A DNA stretch of 64,000 bases, taken from Sisyra terminalis. Its lineage: Eukaryota > Arthropoda > Insecta > Neuroptera > Sisyridae. The stretch's first letter is position 1, and each line of letters begins with the position of its first letter. Position numbers and translations under genes: made by a program. The stretch lies in assembly GCA_958496175.1 (NCBI GenBank), contig OY292276.1:24260001-24324000 (forward strand). Direction: 5' to 3'. Shown piece by piece: positions 34,863-47,400 of the stretch. Below the pieces are notes generated by a model, which made no database searches, was not told where the DNA came from, and saw only the letters and a program-made list of their open reading frames with translations.

Positions 34863-35077
34863 AAGTGTACTTTAGCACACCCACAATCTGGCAACGTTGC
34901 ATTTTCGACTTTACTTTTAATTTAATTCGCGATATTTTTGTTAATTCAATTCTAATATGGTATAATTCTCTCTTTTGTGGCTAAATTTTCATTATGAACC
35001 GATTTGATCGCGAATTAAATTAAAAACAAAGTCGAAAATGCAACGTTGCCAGATTGTGGGTGTGCTAAAGTACACTT
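34863..35077. repeat. Foldback MITE, copy 4 (most intact)
   Basis: The outer ends aagtgtactttagcacaccc and, reversed, the same sequence are perfect over at least 40 bp, with arms of about 65 nt closing around an interior of about 80 nt. Shared core gcaacgttgcattttc. It stands in the spacer upstream of IR-2. Perfect arms suggest it is the youngest copy in the window. Confidence 0.85.
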
Positions 35078-35461
35078 ATTCCGATGGTTTTTCATCCAGT
35101 CTGCGAACTTTAAAATACTAAGCCACCTATGTACTACCTATGTTACTACTATTATAATTTTTTTCAAAAATCTGTCGAATCTGACCCTCTTGAATACCAT
35201 GTTGAAACCCCTGCTCTACCTCTATTTGACTAATTAAAAGCAATTCTTTTAAGAGCTTTATAAAAGTAAACGTTATAAATTTTAAGTAACCAAAAAAAAT
35301 ATACTAACTTTTTGGGGTCATAACTTGCTGGGTTTCATAATCATTATAATATTATTTTATTGGAAAAATTAATAAACCGTTACATGATAGATATAGGACT
35401 CTTGAACTGTCTAGTCCCCTTTTATAGAACTAATAGAAGATTAGATGAAAATCCCACCTGC

Positions 35462-35533
35462 TGGATACGTGATTCAAACCCAACACCTACCAATTTTGGA
35501 GCGGCCACCTTGACCACTCGGCCACTAGTAGGC
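35462..35533 (-). mobile_element. tRNA-derived SINE, copy 7 (head only)
   Basis: On the minus strand: cctactagtggccgagtggt with a perfect box A, then caaggtggccgctccaaaat and a box B-like gggtttgaatcacg. The body is missing, so this is a 5' fragment. Confidence 0.75.
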
Positions 35534-36538
35534 TATTTTTTTTATTTTAATTATTCGTAACTAATATTAAAAAGAAATAAGCATTAGGTATTTTATTTAC
35601 TAAGATATAAAGAAATTTATTTGATATTAATTTATTTGATATTAGTGTGTGATATAGTGAAGTGATATTAGCTCTAATATCAAAGACTGAATGAACAATA
35701 AATACCGTATAGGCCTCAAAAGTAATGACTGACTAATTATGATCAACTTTTTTTCCCTACGAAAACATGACCTTATAGGCAAGTTTCGGTTTCAGCCAAA
35801 ACTGAGACTGATACCGAAATTCGGTTTCGGCCGTTAAAACTAGTTTCGGTTGGACATTACCAACGTTTAGGTTTTATCATTCTTTTAATTGTAATTGGCA
35901 CTAAACAGGAATTCAGAATTCACATTAAAACAATGTTTTCCATGGTGAGCTACGAAAATGAGGCTGAAAATTCACATCGTAGTGTGGACGTTAGATGTGA
36001 CAAATAACAATGACTATAGACAAATCACGCTACATAGTTTAGTGTGTACTTAACATTAGAGAGGACAAAATATATTTAGTTCAAATATGCTGAGAAAGGG
36101 GTACGAGCACTGGGTTAATTAAGGGGAAATGACAATTTCAATTTAACATTGGGATTATGGTGCACGTTCACTCTAGTCATATACCTCAGTGGAAAATTAG
36201 ATTTTGCAAAAAAGCTTTAAAGTTTTCTCTCCACCTTTTGGAAATACTTGAAAAAATATTAATTTCAATTACTATATTTATCATATTTTTTTTTTACTTT
36301 TACGTAAAATGTTCACCGATATTATTTATTTTAATAATTCATACTCTCTCTGCTAGCATCAGATATGAGGAAACTGAAAAGATAAAAAACCAATTGGGAA
36401 TTTAAGTATTTAATAATTTTTTTATATACATTGCAATTTATTTATCTGCAGTAGTAAATTTTGGTTACAATTATTTAAATCCACATCCCGTTTCCTTTTT
36501 TAAATGAATTTCAATTTGATAATTATTACATAATTGTT
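35534..36538. other. Spacer between IR-2 and IR-3
   Basis: No gene recognised. Near 35773-35855 there are repeated gtttcggtttcgg-like motifs that look like one end of a decayed hAT-type element; similar motifs occur near 49403 and 51190. The reading frame at 36157-36405 (+) has no recognisable motif. Confidence 0.4.
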
Positions 36539-39500
36539 TCAATTTATAAAGTTTAACCTATTTATGATGTGCTTTTTTCGTTTCATAAATCGTTTGGAAA
36601 TAAATTGAAACATTTTTGTGTTTTTAAAATTGGTCACAAGTTCAACAATAAAGACAAAAATCGCTGCTAGATTTCCGTAGATTATAACATGTAGCGCTGG
36701 TTTAAATTCAGTAAGGCCCACACTAACAAAATTACTGGATACAGTACGACAATCTGGTTCTTGTGGAGCCCAAATTCGACGTGTTCGGTCCATGAGACCG
36801 ACTTCCCGTTGCCATTTCATCCTATGGTTTTAAGAAAATAAAGGAAATTTTAATACAAAAACATTGAATGGAACTACCTTTGAGAAAATAGATCAGTGTA
36901 GGACGAATTTTTCGGAACTGGAATCATAGTTGCAGGCAAACGAATAGCCTCAATGTACGTTACATCGCAACGTTCATTATCTTTGAAATATTTGTTCATG
37001 AATTCGTAAGCAAAAGCAAGATCAACCTTCAATAATATTTGAATATATTTTATTGTCAATCAGTCACCTGATGAATGATACAAACTTGAAAAGCAAATAA
37101 CTCCTTTTGAACACGAAGCATCCCTTCTCGCGAATCCATTATACCTTGATTTGGTGAATTTGCCATTTTTTTCTCGAAAAGCTCTTTTATTAATGGGTGT
37201 TTACTTCTCTACAAAGGGCAATTATTTTTACTGCATGCTTTTAATAATTGTTTAATTTATTAGATTGTAATTGGTGCTAATGTTATTTTTGATTTATTTT
37301 TGATTATTGACAAAATTATTTATGATTATTGGTTCAAATAATATACATCAGTAATTATATAACAAGGGTGGCTAATTCAATTGACAAATAGACATATATT
37401 ATTTACTTCAACAGATATATTGATACATGTTTTTATCTTACTATAAAAACAAACCAAATTTACAAGAAATAGAAGTTTATTACTAATAAATTTAAAAAAA
37501 AAAAATAAGTTCTTTATTTCTACAGCCCCTGAATGCCTAGTTTCTGTTCTCTTTAATTTATGTAAGGCCTCCTAGTGATCGAGTGGTCAAAGTGGCAGCT
37601 TCAAAACTAGATGTTGGGATTGATTCTCGTATATCAAACAAAACTTCAATATTTCTTGATTTACGGTTTTTAATTAACCCTAGAGTTGCTAGAAACCTTG
37701 GCAGTTACAAAGCAATGTTAAATAACAACTATAAAAGTATCGGATATATGCCATTTAGTTTGGTCATTCTTAAACATGGGTTGATGATGGATATATACAT
37801 TAACAACTTAAATATACAACTTTGAAAGTTTAATACTTTTGTTTGTTATACTTTGTTAATATATACATAGATTAACGTAAGTTTATACGTTTACTATAGT
37901 GTAGGTAAAACTAACCACTATATAAAGCTGGTTATAGGGCAAATCTTGAGCACCAAATTCCAATGTACTGCCAATAATATCTTCCACACTTTTAATTGCA
38001 TTGCTTGGTAATTGTAATAAAGCAACAATGTTTGCTGAATATGAAATATAAAAGAAAACGGACGCGATAAAAGCAAATAAAATTGAAGTACGAGTAGAAA
38101 GTGTAGCCATTTCCAAAGAAGTTCCTTTTTTGGATAAAACAAATAAGTTTTAATATTTATAACTTCAAGTTATTGTTCTATAATTACCATACCTTGTTGA
38201 CAAACGGCACCTGCGAGAATTGTAAATGCGTCCGCAAAAGTGACTTTTTCCATTGATCCTTCGACTTTAGAAAACCAAAATTGCATGAAAAAAATGAAAA
38301 TAGTAACAAAGAATAAAGCAATGCAGCAAATCCAAAGATTCTTGTCAAATGGTAAGAAATAAATGTTGCTCAGCGTGGAAAGAGAAGGGTTGCGAAAAAT
38401 TATTCGAACTCTAAAAACAATTTGGTTGCATTATCAATGAAGGCAGCAAAACCTGTAAAGAAAAAATGTAGGTATTTTATATTTACCGAATTGGAATTGA
38501 CTCAGTCATTAAATCAAATAGTCTTAATCTATTATCGAAAGCAAAGAGACCGCCAAAACTCAAATCACAAAGTTTTTTCTGAAACTTGCCCATAAAACCT
38601 TCAAAATGTCCGGTATTGTTATAGTCCCAGCCAACATCATTTGTCAGTTTCACTCCCAGTAAGCTAAAATTATATAGTTTAGTGTATGATTCCAGGAAAA
38701 TTTTTTTTTACCTTATGTTTAGATCTTGAACCAAATTAGCTGCAAGTGGATAATTCCATTTTGTAAATGCATCAAATTGTCTCGTGCGAACATCATCGAT
38801 TGTAGTAAAATACTCCGGAATGAGAATCTTAAAATAATTCAAAAAAATATTTCTGGGATGCAAGTGTTTATATACAGTACACATTTGACTATTATTGGCT
38901 TAAAAGTAAAAGGTCATGTTTGTTAATGATAGTAAATTACTCCTTTTGAAAGCAATTTTGAAGTCAGATAGGACGTACGGGATACAACTCTGGGGAACAG
39001 CCTCAAATTCGGATATCGACATGACTCAGAAATATCAATCAAAAACCCTCAGAGTTATTCTCCATGTGCCGTTGTGTATAAATAACGCCTGTACACACGA
39101 GGATCACCAATAAGAACGGTGAAGGAAGAAATCCAAAAATGGAGTTCCAAATAGCTGTAGAAATTGGAGAATCATCCCAACTCCCTGGTACTAAAACTGC
39201 TTGGCAACAGTAAGGCGACAAAAAGGCTAAAAGTCTTGGACTTACTAAAGGGATGACAATATTCATAAATAGCACCATCATATAGGAACTAAGCTCCTGA
39301 ACTTGTCACCAAGAAAACCTACTCGGCCAACTTACACTGATTGCACTATTATGCAGATTGTGAAAATAAAACATGAAAAAAAATATATTGAAATTACTTC
39401 AATGTACCAATGAACCACTTTCCTTGTCTTCCGTAGTGCAAAAAGCCAAAAAACAACAATTTTTGCTATCTATTTTTTTCATTTCTTCTTCATTTGTAAT

Positions 39501-41151
39501 TTTAGACTAACAACAGTTTAAATAATTGGTTAAGTATGTATTAAGTTTAATTTTAAACTATGTAGTTGAAATTAAATTCTTGGCAAATGTGAAGAAGATA
39601 GTGCGCCTCTACTTGAATGGCGCCCAAGGCATATAGGTACGGTATACAGTACACATCCTACCTATTTCACCATTAATATACCATTGACTTCATCCATATT
39701 TTTACTGAACTATTTTACTATTGCATATATATGTAATTAATGCAGAAGTGTGTTTCTTTGGGTTTTAATAGGTTCTGCCAATGATCCAGTTTTTATGAAA
39801 TTAGGTACCGAGAAAATTCGAAAATCTAAAGATAATGCTAGCTGTTTTTACAAAAATCTATGTATTATATATATTTGGGGGGGGGCTTTTTTTATTCTTT
39901 CATTTCTATAGTTGTAAAATAATCATTTAAAAACGATTTAAGGTCTGGAGTCCAATTAATATTAAAATTCGAAATATGGTAAACTACTTCAATTACTCAT
40001 TTTCAAACCCCTTTAATTATAACCACTACATTTAAGCAAGATTAAATTATGGAATGAAAATTATTGAAATTTTCAAATTAAGTAATATTAACGGAGCCTA
40101 CTGGTGGTCAAGTGATCAAAGTGACCTCTCCAAAACTGGTAGGTAGTGGGTGCGATCTTCATATCGAGCAAATGTTTAATATTTCTCGATAACAAATTTT
40201 ATGAACCCTAGAGTCGCTAAAAGACCTTAGTAGCTATAAAGTTAATAGTTTTAATAGTTAATAGTTTGCTTACAAAAAAAACTTATGTTTTCGATTAAAA
40301 AAAGAAAATAATAACATACCACAGCGCCCCCTTGCATTGGATTCAAGTGCATATTTCTTCGTCGAAACCCAGCTGGAGGTAATGAGTTCAGAATACTTGA
40401 TAAATTGTTTTCAGGATAGATTCCAAATATTGTTGCATTCAAGGGAGTATGTCTGGAAATTCGGTAAACATCAAAGAAAACATAAATTTCTTCCATATAA
40501 AATTTTTGAATCCAAATCACTTGACTACTAATTCCCATTCCTGCCGTAAAAAGCACATCATGACCTAATTGGGATATCTGCAAGAAATTCTGGTATACTC
40601 TTAGAGAAATACCGATATATTACTATACCTACTGTATTGGCGTCTGTATCATTTTCTGAAAGCTCCTCTAAAAAAACCCAATAGTTTATATCTCGAAATT
40701 GGAACGAATCTCTGGCCTTAAAAAACGTTTACAATAAAATTGCTCGTTAGTTAATATATTTTATTTTCAGTATACTTGGACTGATAAATTAAAAATTCCT
40801 TTACATCTTGGATTCACAAAAATGCCCTGATGACGAAACTGTTTCAAGTTTTGGAAATACTTTTCCTTTGGCATATTGACGATTGATATTTGCATTTCAT
40901 TTTCCGAAAATGTTTTTGTCATTTGATAACGCGTTTCTGTAAGAATTGCAGAAATAATATTTTTTTTCGAAATAAAAATATTAAGGTCATTTCTAACCAA
41001 AATCGACACATGTAAAAGCCGTTATAGAACTAACATGTTTATTTTTAAAAACTTCTATTATGAAATGCGTGGTATCCATATTGCCATTAATCAATAATAA
41101 TTGTGTTGCCAAAAAGGCGTAGAATAAAATTTGAGTATTACATAGAGCCAT
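36539..41151 (-). CDS. Ionotropic receptor 3 (IR75-type)
   Basis: Eleven exons (40998-41151, 40776-40936, 40633-40716, 40320-40577, 38712-38827, 38487-38663, 38193-38410, 37916-38124, 37086-37208, 36878-37026, 36539-36821) encode 643 aa. I chose the Met at 41151 (MALCNTQILFYAFLATQ) because it starts a good signal peptide; an upstream in-frame Met at 41184 is possible. Exons 1-4 are nearly identical to those of IR-2, including the 61-bp intron 1, while exons 5-11 are more diverged. The SYSANIVALLQLP helix and the third helix (ALHVIIYGNLAAIFVFIVEL) are present. Intron 4 (38828-40319) carries a non-LTR remnant and a SINE; intron 8 carries another SINE. Confidence 0.85.
37566..37730 (+). mobile_element. 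tRNA-derived SINE, copy 8
   Basis: Head gcctcctagtgatcgagtgg, box B weak (gggattgattctcg), body aacttcaatatttcttgatt and taaccctagagttgctagaa, tail aatgttaaataacaac. It lies in intron 8 of IR-3, antisense to the gene. Confidence 0.75.
38925..39260 (+). pseudogene. Non-LTR retrotransposon remnant (Jockey-type RT 3' end)
   Basis: The frame from 38916 reads LLLLKAILKSDRTYGIQLWG and then TASNSDIDMTQKYQSKTLRV, the signature C-terminal end of Jockey-clade reverse transcriptases. After a frame break near 39110 the reading IRTVKEEIQKW and RLKVLDLLKG continues the match in other frames. It is 5' truncated and broken, so dead. It lies antisense in intron 4 of IR-3. Confidence 0.75.
40095..40243 (+). 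mobile_element. tRNA-derived SINE, copy 9
   Basis: Head gcctactggtggtcaagtga, box B weak (gggtgcgatcttcatatcga), body gagcaaatgtttaatatttc and aaccctagagtcgctaaaag. It sits 77 bp from exon 4 of IR-3, antisense to the gene. Confidence 0.75.
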
Positions 41152-41432
41152 GCTATCGAAAAAAATATGGGGAAATTGCCTCAATAATTCGGTGAAAGTA
41201 ATTAGGGTACACCGATCATGTCATCGTAATTGTTTTAAATAGATAATAATGTACCGATTTAGTAAATTAAGACTGTAACTTATGCAAATATTAAACATTG
41301 GAACAATTTTGTTAAACGTTCCAATTGAAGTAAATTGATTTTTTCTAACTACTTTTGAATAATTTTTATTGACCTTAAACTATTTGCTATAAACTATTTT
41401 TAAGTATTTAATATTTACTAAATGTAACTGTT

Positions 41433-44400
41433 TTATTTCATGAACGCAATTTTTATCTTAGATTTCATCAAAATTGTTTTAAAAGGCCACTTAAAATTAT
41501 TTTCCCGCCAATGAACCAAAAGCTCTACTATGAACACAATTGCTGAAGCAATAGTTCCGTAAATGACGACGAAAATAGCCGGTTTAAATTCGACAAGACC
41601 AACACTGACGTAACCACTGCGACTTGATTCGCAAATTGGCTTTTGAGGTGCCCAAAACCGTTTTGTTTTATCAAGAAGACCCACTTCTCGTTGCCATTTT
41701 ATTCTAAAAATAGATACAAATTATGGTTGTTTTTATTCGGCGATTTTTTCAAATTCTTTTGCGATATACCTTTGTGTGAATAAGTCTCGATAGGGTGAAT
41801 TTTTGGGGGCGGGAATGCAAGTGACTGGAAGTCGAATTGCTTCAATTTCTGTAATGTCACATTTTTCATTATCGGTGTATTTGTAGCTCATATAGTTGTA
41901 CGCAAATGCCATATCGACCTTCAAAAATATACTTTATTGTATCAATAGTATTTTTATCAATGAAAGTATAAGAAATTTATAACTATCCGGGAGAAATAAT
42001 TGAAATACTATATAACATTATTTTATTTATTTATCGTTGCGTTTCATCGTCGAAAATCTTTAATAAGTTTTGCCAATTTAAAATTCTAATCATCCTGTAC
42101 TGTTTCAGTTAATGTTCCAGAATTTGAACCCTTTATACGTAAGATCCGTAAGATCATATTGTGGCTCATTCTGGATTTACTGAATAAGCTTCAACCTACA
42201 GATAGGGCCGGATAACTCCGGAAAACTCAAGAACATCTCTTGAGTTTCTTCCTTATAATAGATTCCATTATAATAGATTTAGTACTATCTACAGTAATTT
42301 TGGTTAAAAAGGAATCTAATTTTGGGATTTTCTTTATGACCTCCTGTTCTGCTTTCCCCTTAATTTTCGCAGCTCCACTTTGGTGAGTTCTTTTCGTTTT
42401 TAACTCCTAATAAATATCAAAGCTATAGAAAAAGATTAATTGAAAAATATAATGTTTTTCGCACCAACAGTATGGTTAATTATCTTGATAAATTATTAAG
42501 AAGTTTTTCTAGGTTTTCCTCGAATATTTTGTAAAAAATTTGCGTAAACACCTTTAATATAAAAATGAAATAAAGTAGTTAACTTTGTTGTCAAAATATG
42601 AAATTATTTCCATTTAAGAAAAACCCGTTAAAGTGCGTAAAAAAGGGAGCAAGGAGTCGAAAAAGTGTGCACGTTTTGCATGTTTTTGATGTATTTATTT
42701 TAACCGTCATCGATTACTGTTGGGTTGGAAAGTTTAAGATCTCTAAATCCCTGGAGCTCCGAGGATGCGGCCTAGTCGGCCAATACGTAAATCCGAGCCT
42801 GTACTGCAGGTCTTCACCACCTGAAGCCCTTACGACTTATTTTTCTTGAAACTAAAATTTCCCTTGGGATTTTTAAAACTTTGCAATAATTTGATCCTCA
42901 CTCCCATGGGCCGTAGGCAAATGGTAGCAACCGCCACAAAGAGTAATGACTTTAAAAGCTTGCTTACTTTAGAACTTACAAAAGTTAATCTATTTTTACT
43001 TTCAGATTATAGATATTTTTGTTTTTATTAAAAAAGAATGAATTACTTGAAAAGCGAAAAGTCCTTCCTTAACGCGTTTCATCCCTTCGTTGGGATGCAT
43101 AAATCCATTATCCGGACGTCCCAACATTCGTTCGTTGTACAATCTTTGAATTACAGGATATTTGCTGTTCTAAAAATTATATATTGTAAACCCAACTTTT
43201 TATTTTATAGTTTTTATTTTAAAGTTTTACTTCTAAATATTCGTGATTGTATGTCACGTTTTGAGCCGCTATTTCTAAAGGACTGACAATCAAATCTTCC
43301 ACAGTCCTAATCGATTTACTTGGTGTCTGGAGAAGGGCTACAATATTAGCCGAGTACGAAGTGTATAAAAATAGTGAGGCTATAAAAACGAGGAATATTG
43401 AAGCCCTTGTTGACAATGTTGTTGGTTGTAATGAAGAACCTTAAAAGAAGATAAGTTCGTTAAAATAGTAAAATTTCTATACGAAATTGTAAGGGAGACC
43501 GGAGCTCATTGGCTATAGGGGAAGATAGACTAATATTTCACAACTAATCAGTGGTACGAGTAGAGTGAAATTTAATTAACCAAATAAATCGTGACGTTGC
43601 TATTACACCTAGTAAATTTGACATTTGTGAAGAGAGTTCGATTTTTGGACACTTTTAAGAATTGCAAAATATATTTATTTTCACTTTTGAATAAATCAAT
43701 TCTTGAAGCCTACTGGTGGCCAAGTGGTCAAAGTGGTCGCCCGAAAACAAATAGGTGTTGGGTTTGAATCTTGTAATTTTCGATATTTCTCGATTTATGG
43801 ATTGCTATTAACCCTAGAGTCGCTATAGACTTTAGTAGTTATAAAGCGACGGTAAATAATAATTAAAAAAAAGCTATTGTTTATTTTAAAAGTAGAAGTG
43901 GAGAAAGCATTGTACATGCATCATACAGTACTCAAAGTAATTAGGGTTCATTAGGGTCAAAGTTGTTTATATAAAAACTACCTAATATGCTGCATATGAG
44001 AAAATAGTTTACTTATGACCTTTTTCTTACAACTTATTTTATACATATTCAAAACAAAAGGTATTACTAATGAAAGTAAAAAAAAAAATTGTGAGTATTA
44101 AGTCATATTTGTACCTTGCTGGCAAATTGCTCCTGTAATAAACGTGAAGGCATCCGCAAATCCAACTTCTTCATTGGTTTTATTCTTTTTATCAAACCAA
44201 ATTTGCAATAAAAATGCAAGACCTATCAAGAAAAAAACGGCAAAACAACAAATCCAAACATAGAAATCAAAAGGCAAAATGAAGATGTTGCTGAGTGTAG
44301 ATAAAGATGGATTGCGAAAAATGAATCGAACTCTGTAATTTTCCATCAAGTTAACAAAACGTTATACTATATAGGTACTTTTTTTTACACCCACTTACTT

Positions 44401-47400
44401 AACTTGAAGTGGTTGGGCAATAACATCCAAAATTGGAATACGCTCATCGGTCATCAAAATTGCTCCTAAGCCAATATCACATTCCCGACGTTGAAAAACA
44501 CCCATTAAGCCATCATAGATACCAGTACCGTTTTGATCAGTTCCAAAATTAGTAAAGAGGGTCACATTTACGCTAAAATTTTAGTTATACATATAGTTTT
44601 GAACAACCTTTTTCGAAGGTTCCTACTTCACATTTAAGTCTTCCATTAATGTCATACAAAGTGGATAGTTCCATTTGGTGAAAGCATCAAAATTTCTCGT
44701 ACGAAAATCGCTCATGTAAGTGAACTCTTTTGGAGACAAAATCTAAAAGAGTAAAAATTTGAAAAACAAAATAAGTGACTTTGCCAAATTGATTGAAAAA
44801 TTACAGCAGCTGCTCCAACCATTGGAGTTTGTTGTAAATTTTTTCGCCGGTTTCCTTGTGGTGGCAAAGAATATAAAATATGTCTGAGAGTTTGATTTGG
44901 ATATGATCCAAATACGGTCGAATTCAATTTGAAGTGTTTCGATACTCTGTAGGTATCGAAAAATATGTACTGACCTCCGCAAGTTTTTTGGACCCACATC
45001 ACTTGACTATCGATCCACATCTCACCAAGTGATAACAAATCAAAGCCCAATTGAGAAATCTAAATTGCATGATAAAGTAAATAAAAATATAATATTTTTC
45101 CAAACTTGTTCACTCAATTTTTGGTGAGGATTTGCTAAAACTTTTGCGATGACAAAAATCACAAAAACTAGATCGATTATTAATTAAATAAAAGAAGTTA
45201 AAGCCTATCGATGGCCGAGTGGCCATAGAGGCTCCTCCAAACTAGTAGGATCCTATTGGTGGCCGAGAAGTCTAGGTAGTTGCTCCAAAACTAGTAGGTT
45301 TTGGGTTCGATTCTCGTATCGAGCAAATTTTCAATTATTCTCGTTTACAGATTTTTAGTAACCCTAGAGTCGTTAAAAACTTAGTAGTTGCAGAGCGACG
45401 GTAAATAACAATGAAAAAAAACGGGTAGGTGTTGAGTTCTAACTCGTATTGAGCAAATTTTCGATATTTCTCGATTTATGGATTGCACCGGCACACAAAA
45501 AAAAAGTGCTCTGTACTTTTGACCGGACCTACATAAATCTACGTATTTTGACCCCCTGAACACGAATCCGGGGTCGGTTTGACCCGTACTCACTCAAAAA
45601 TTCGAGAAAACTTTAAAAAACCGAAAAAAATGGTTAAAATCGGCAGTTTTGGGGACATAAACATTTTTTTGAACTAAACCGAGCATGATTTTCATGTTTT
45701 TCGATCCGCTGAATACAAATTCGAAGTTTATGTAGACCATAAGCCGTTTTTATTGTAAGAAAATTGCCTGCTTTGCGAGCCTACCGTCTGTCCCTGAACC
45801 GTCTGTACCTGGGTTAAAGGAATATATGCCGTCATGGCAGGCACAACCATGACGGCATATACGCCTTTAACCCAGGTACCCAGGTTTTCCGTTTTTAAAG
45901 TTTTCTCGAATTTTTGAGGGTGTTTGGGTCAAACCGACTCCAGATTCGTGTTCAGGGGGTCAAAATACGTAGATTTATGTAGGTCCAGTCAAAAGTACAG
46001 AGCACTTTTTTTTTGTGTGCCGGTGTTGTTATTAACTCTAGAGCCGATAAGACCTTGGTATTTATAAAGCAGTGATTCCCAAACGATTTTGGGTCATACT
46101 TCGCCTAGGCATTTCTAAAATCCTTATGCCTCTCTTCGTAATTTTTAAATTTTGTTATTCAAAATTTTACGATTATTTTTGATACATAAATAAGATTCAA
46201 AAGAATAAGTTATCCATGAAAGTGGAAAATAAAAAATGAAAGAACAGTTAAATAAAGTTTCCAAGTATTTAATTGTATTTAATATACAATTGAAATGCGG
46301 AAGTTATTATCCCATAGTCTTTGGTATAGTTAGCTGAAAGATACATGTCCTGTCCATAATCCATCAAAATATTGTCATGCCCCACCGGTGGGGCCTGCGC
46401 CCCATGTTTGGAATGACGGTTATGTAGCGACGATAAATAATAATTAAAAAATCAAGTACTTTCAATTTAAAAATTACGGTCCATAAAGCCATCCGCATTT
46501 CCAACAAACTACAGAGATAAACGCAGAAACATTTAATTTTTGAAGACGAAAGTGTTCAAATTGAAATCAAAAGAACATCCTACAGGATAAAATAGATATA
46601 GATACGTGAATTAGATGCAGTATGTAATATAGGCTTTTTTCAAGAAACTGGGTTGGAACTTTAATTTACGAAGATTTTAAAAATTATCGAAATGAAAATT
46701 ATGGAGATTTCAAGTACCAGCCATATACCTATAATATAGTGCACTAAACCCATTTTATTGCATTTTCTAACTGGTAACAAATTGCTTTCCTCTTTTTGAT
46801 ATTTTTTTTTAAATCTTGTGGTACCTACTCTTTTTAATTTAAATTTGTTGAATTAAATTATTTTAATTTTTTCGCTGGCTTACCGTGAAAAGTTTATACG
46901 GTATAAACAGTATATAAAATACAATTCAGTCTAGTTTATGGAATGTAATTTACTAAAGTAAACTATAAACAAAAGTTTGAATAAAAGTTCAAACAAAATG
47001 TGACTCACAAGTAGTTACGGAGAGATTTAATACTACTTTATAACCATTGTTGAAGTTGGCTTGGCAATCGAAATATGTATTTGAGACAATACGTTATCAA
47101 TACATTTTGTTTGAACTTTTGTTTAAAATTTACTTTTCTTAGTTAAATTTCATAACTTTAACTATAATATATTTCATATATTATTTATTCAGCCTTTGTT
47201 AGTTTCATATGAAATGATTCATAGACTATTTATATAATACAAATGGAAAATTGGAAGTTTTCAATTTTTATTGTGTAGTTTAGTCACACTTAAAAATCTC
47301 ATACTCATTAATAATATTCCAAACCTCTCTTGTATCATTGAAGCTTTCTGGACAAGAAAGTTCTTGGAAGAACACCCAACAGTTGATGTCTTTGAACCAA

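Larger units (their letters stand above)
45204..46442 (+). mobile_element. tRNA-derived SINE, copy 11, invaded by three other elements
   Basis: The outer SINE is in pieces: head gcctatcgatggccgagtgg at 45204-45249; box B region and body at about 45420-45485; ttattaactctagagccgat at about 46028-46069; and cgacgataaataataattaa from about 46428. The gaps are filled by a second SINE, a CMC-like hairpin element and a hAT MITE. The whole stack lies in intron 3 of IR-4. Confidence 0.75.

Noticed and set aside
42598..43031. Plus-strand frames in IR-4 intron 9
   Set aside because: No recognisable domain and no sign of conservation; probably chance frames in a slightly GC-richer stretch.
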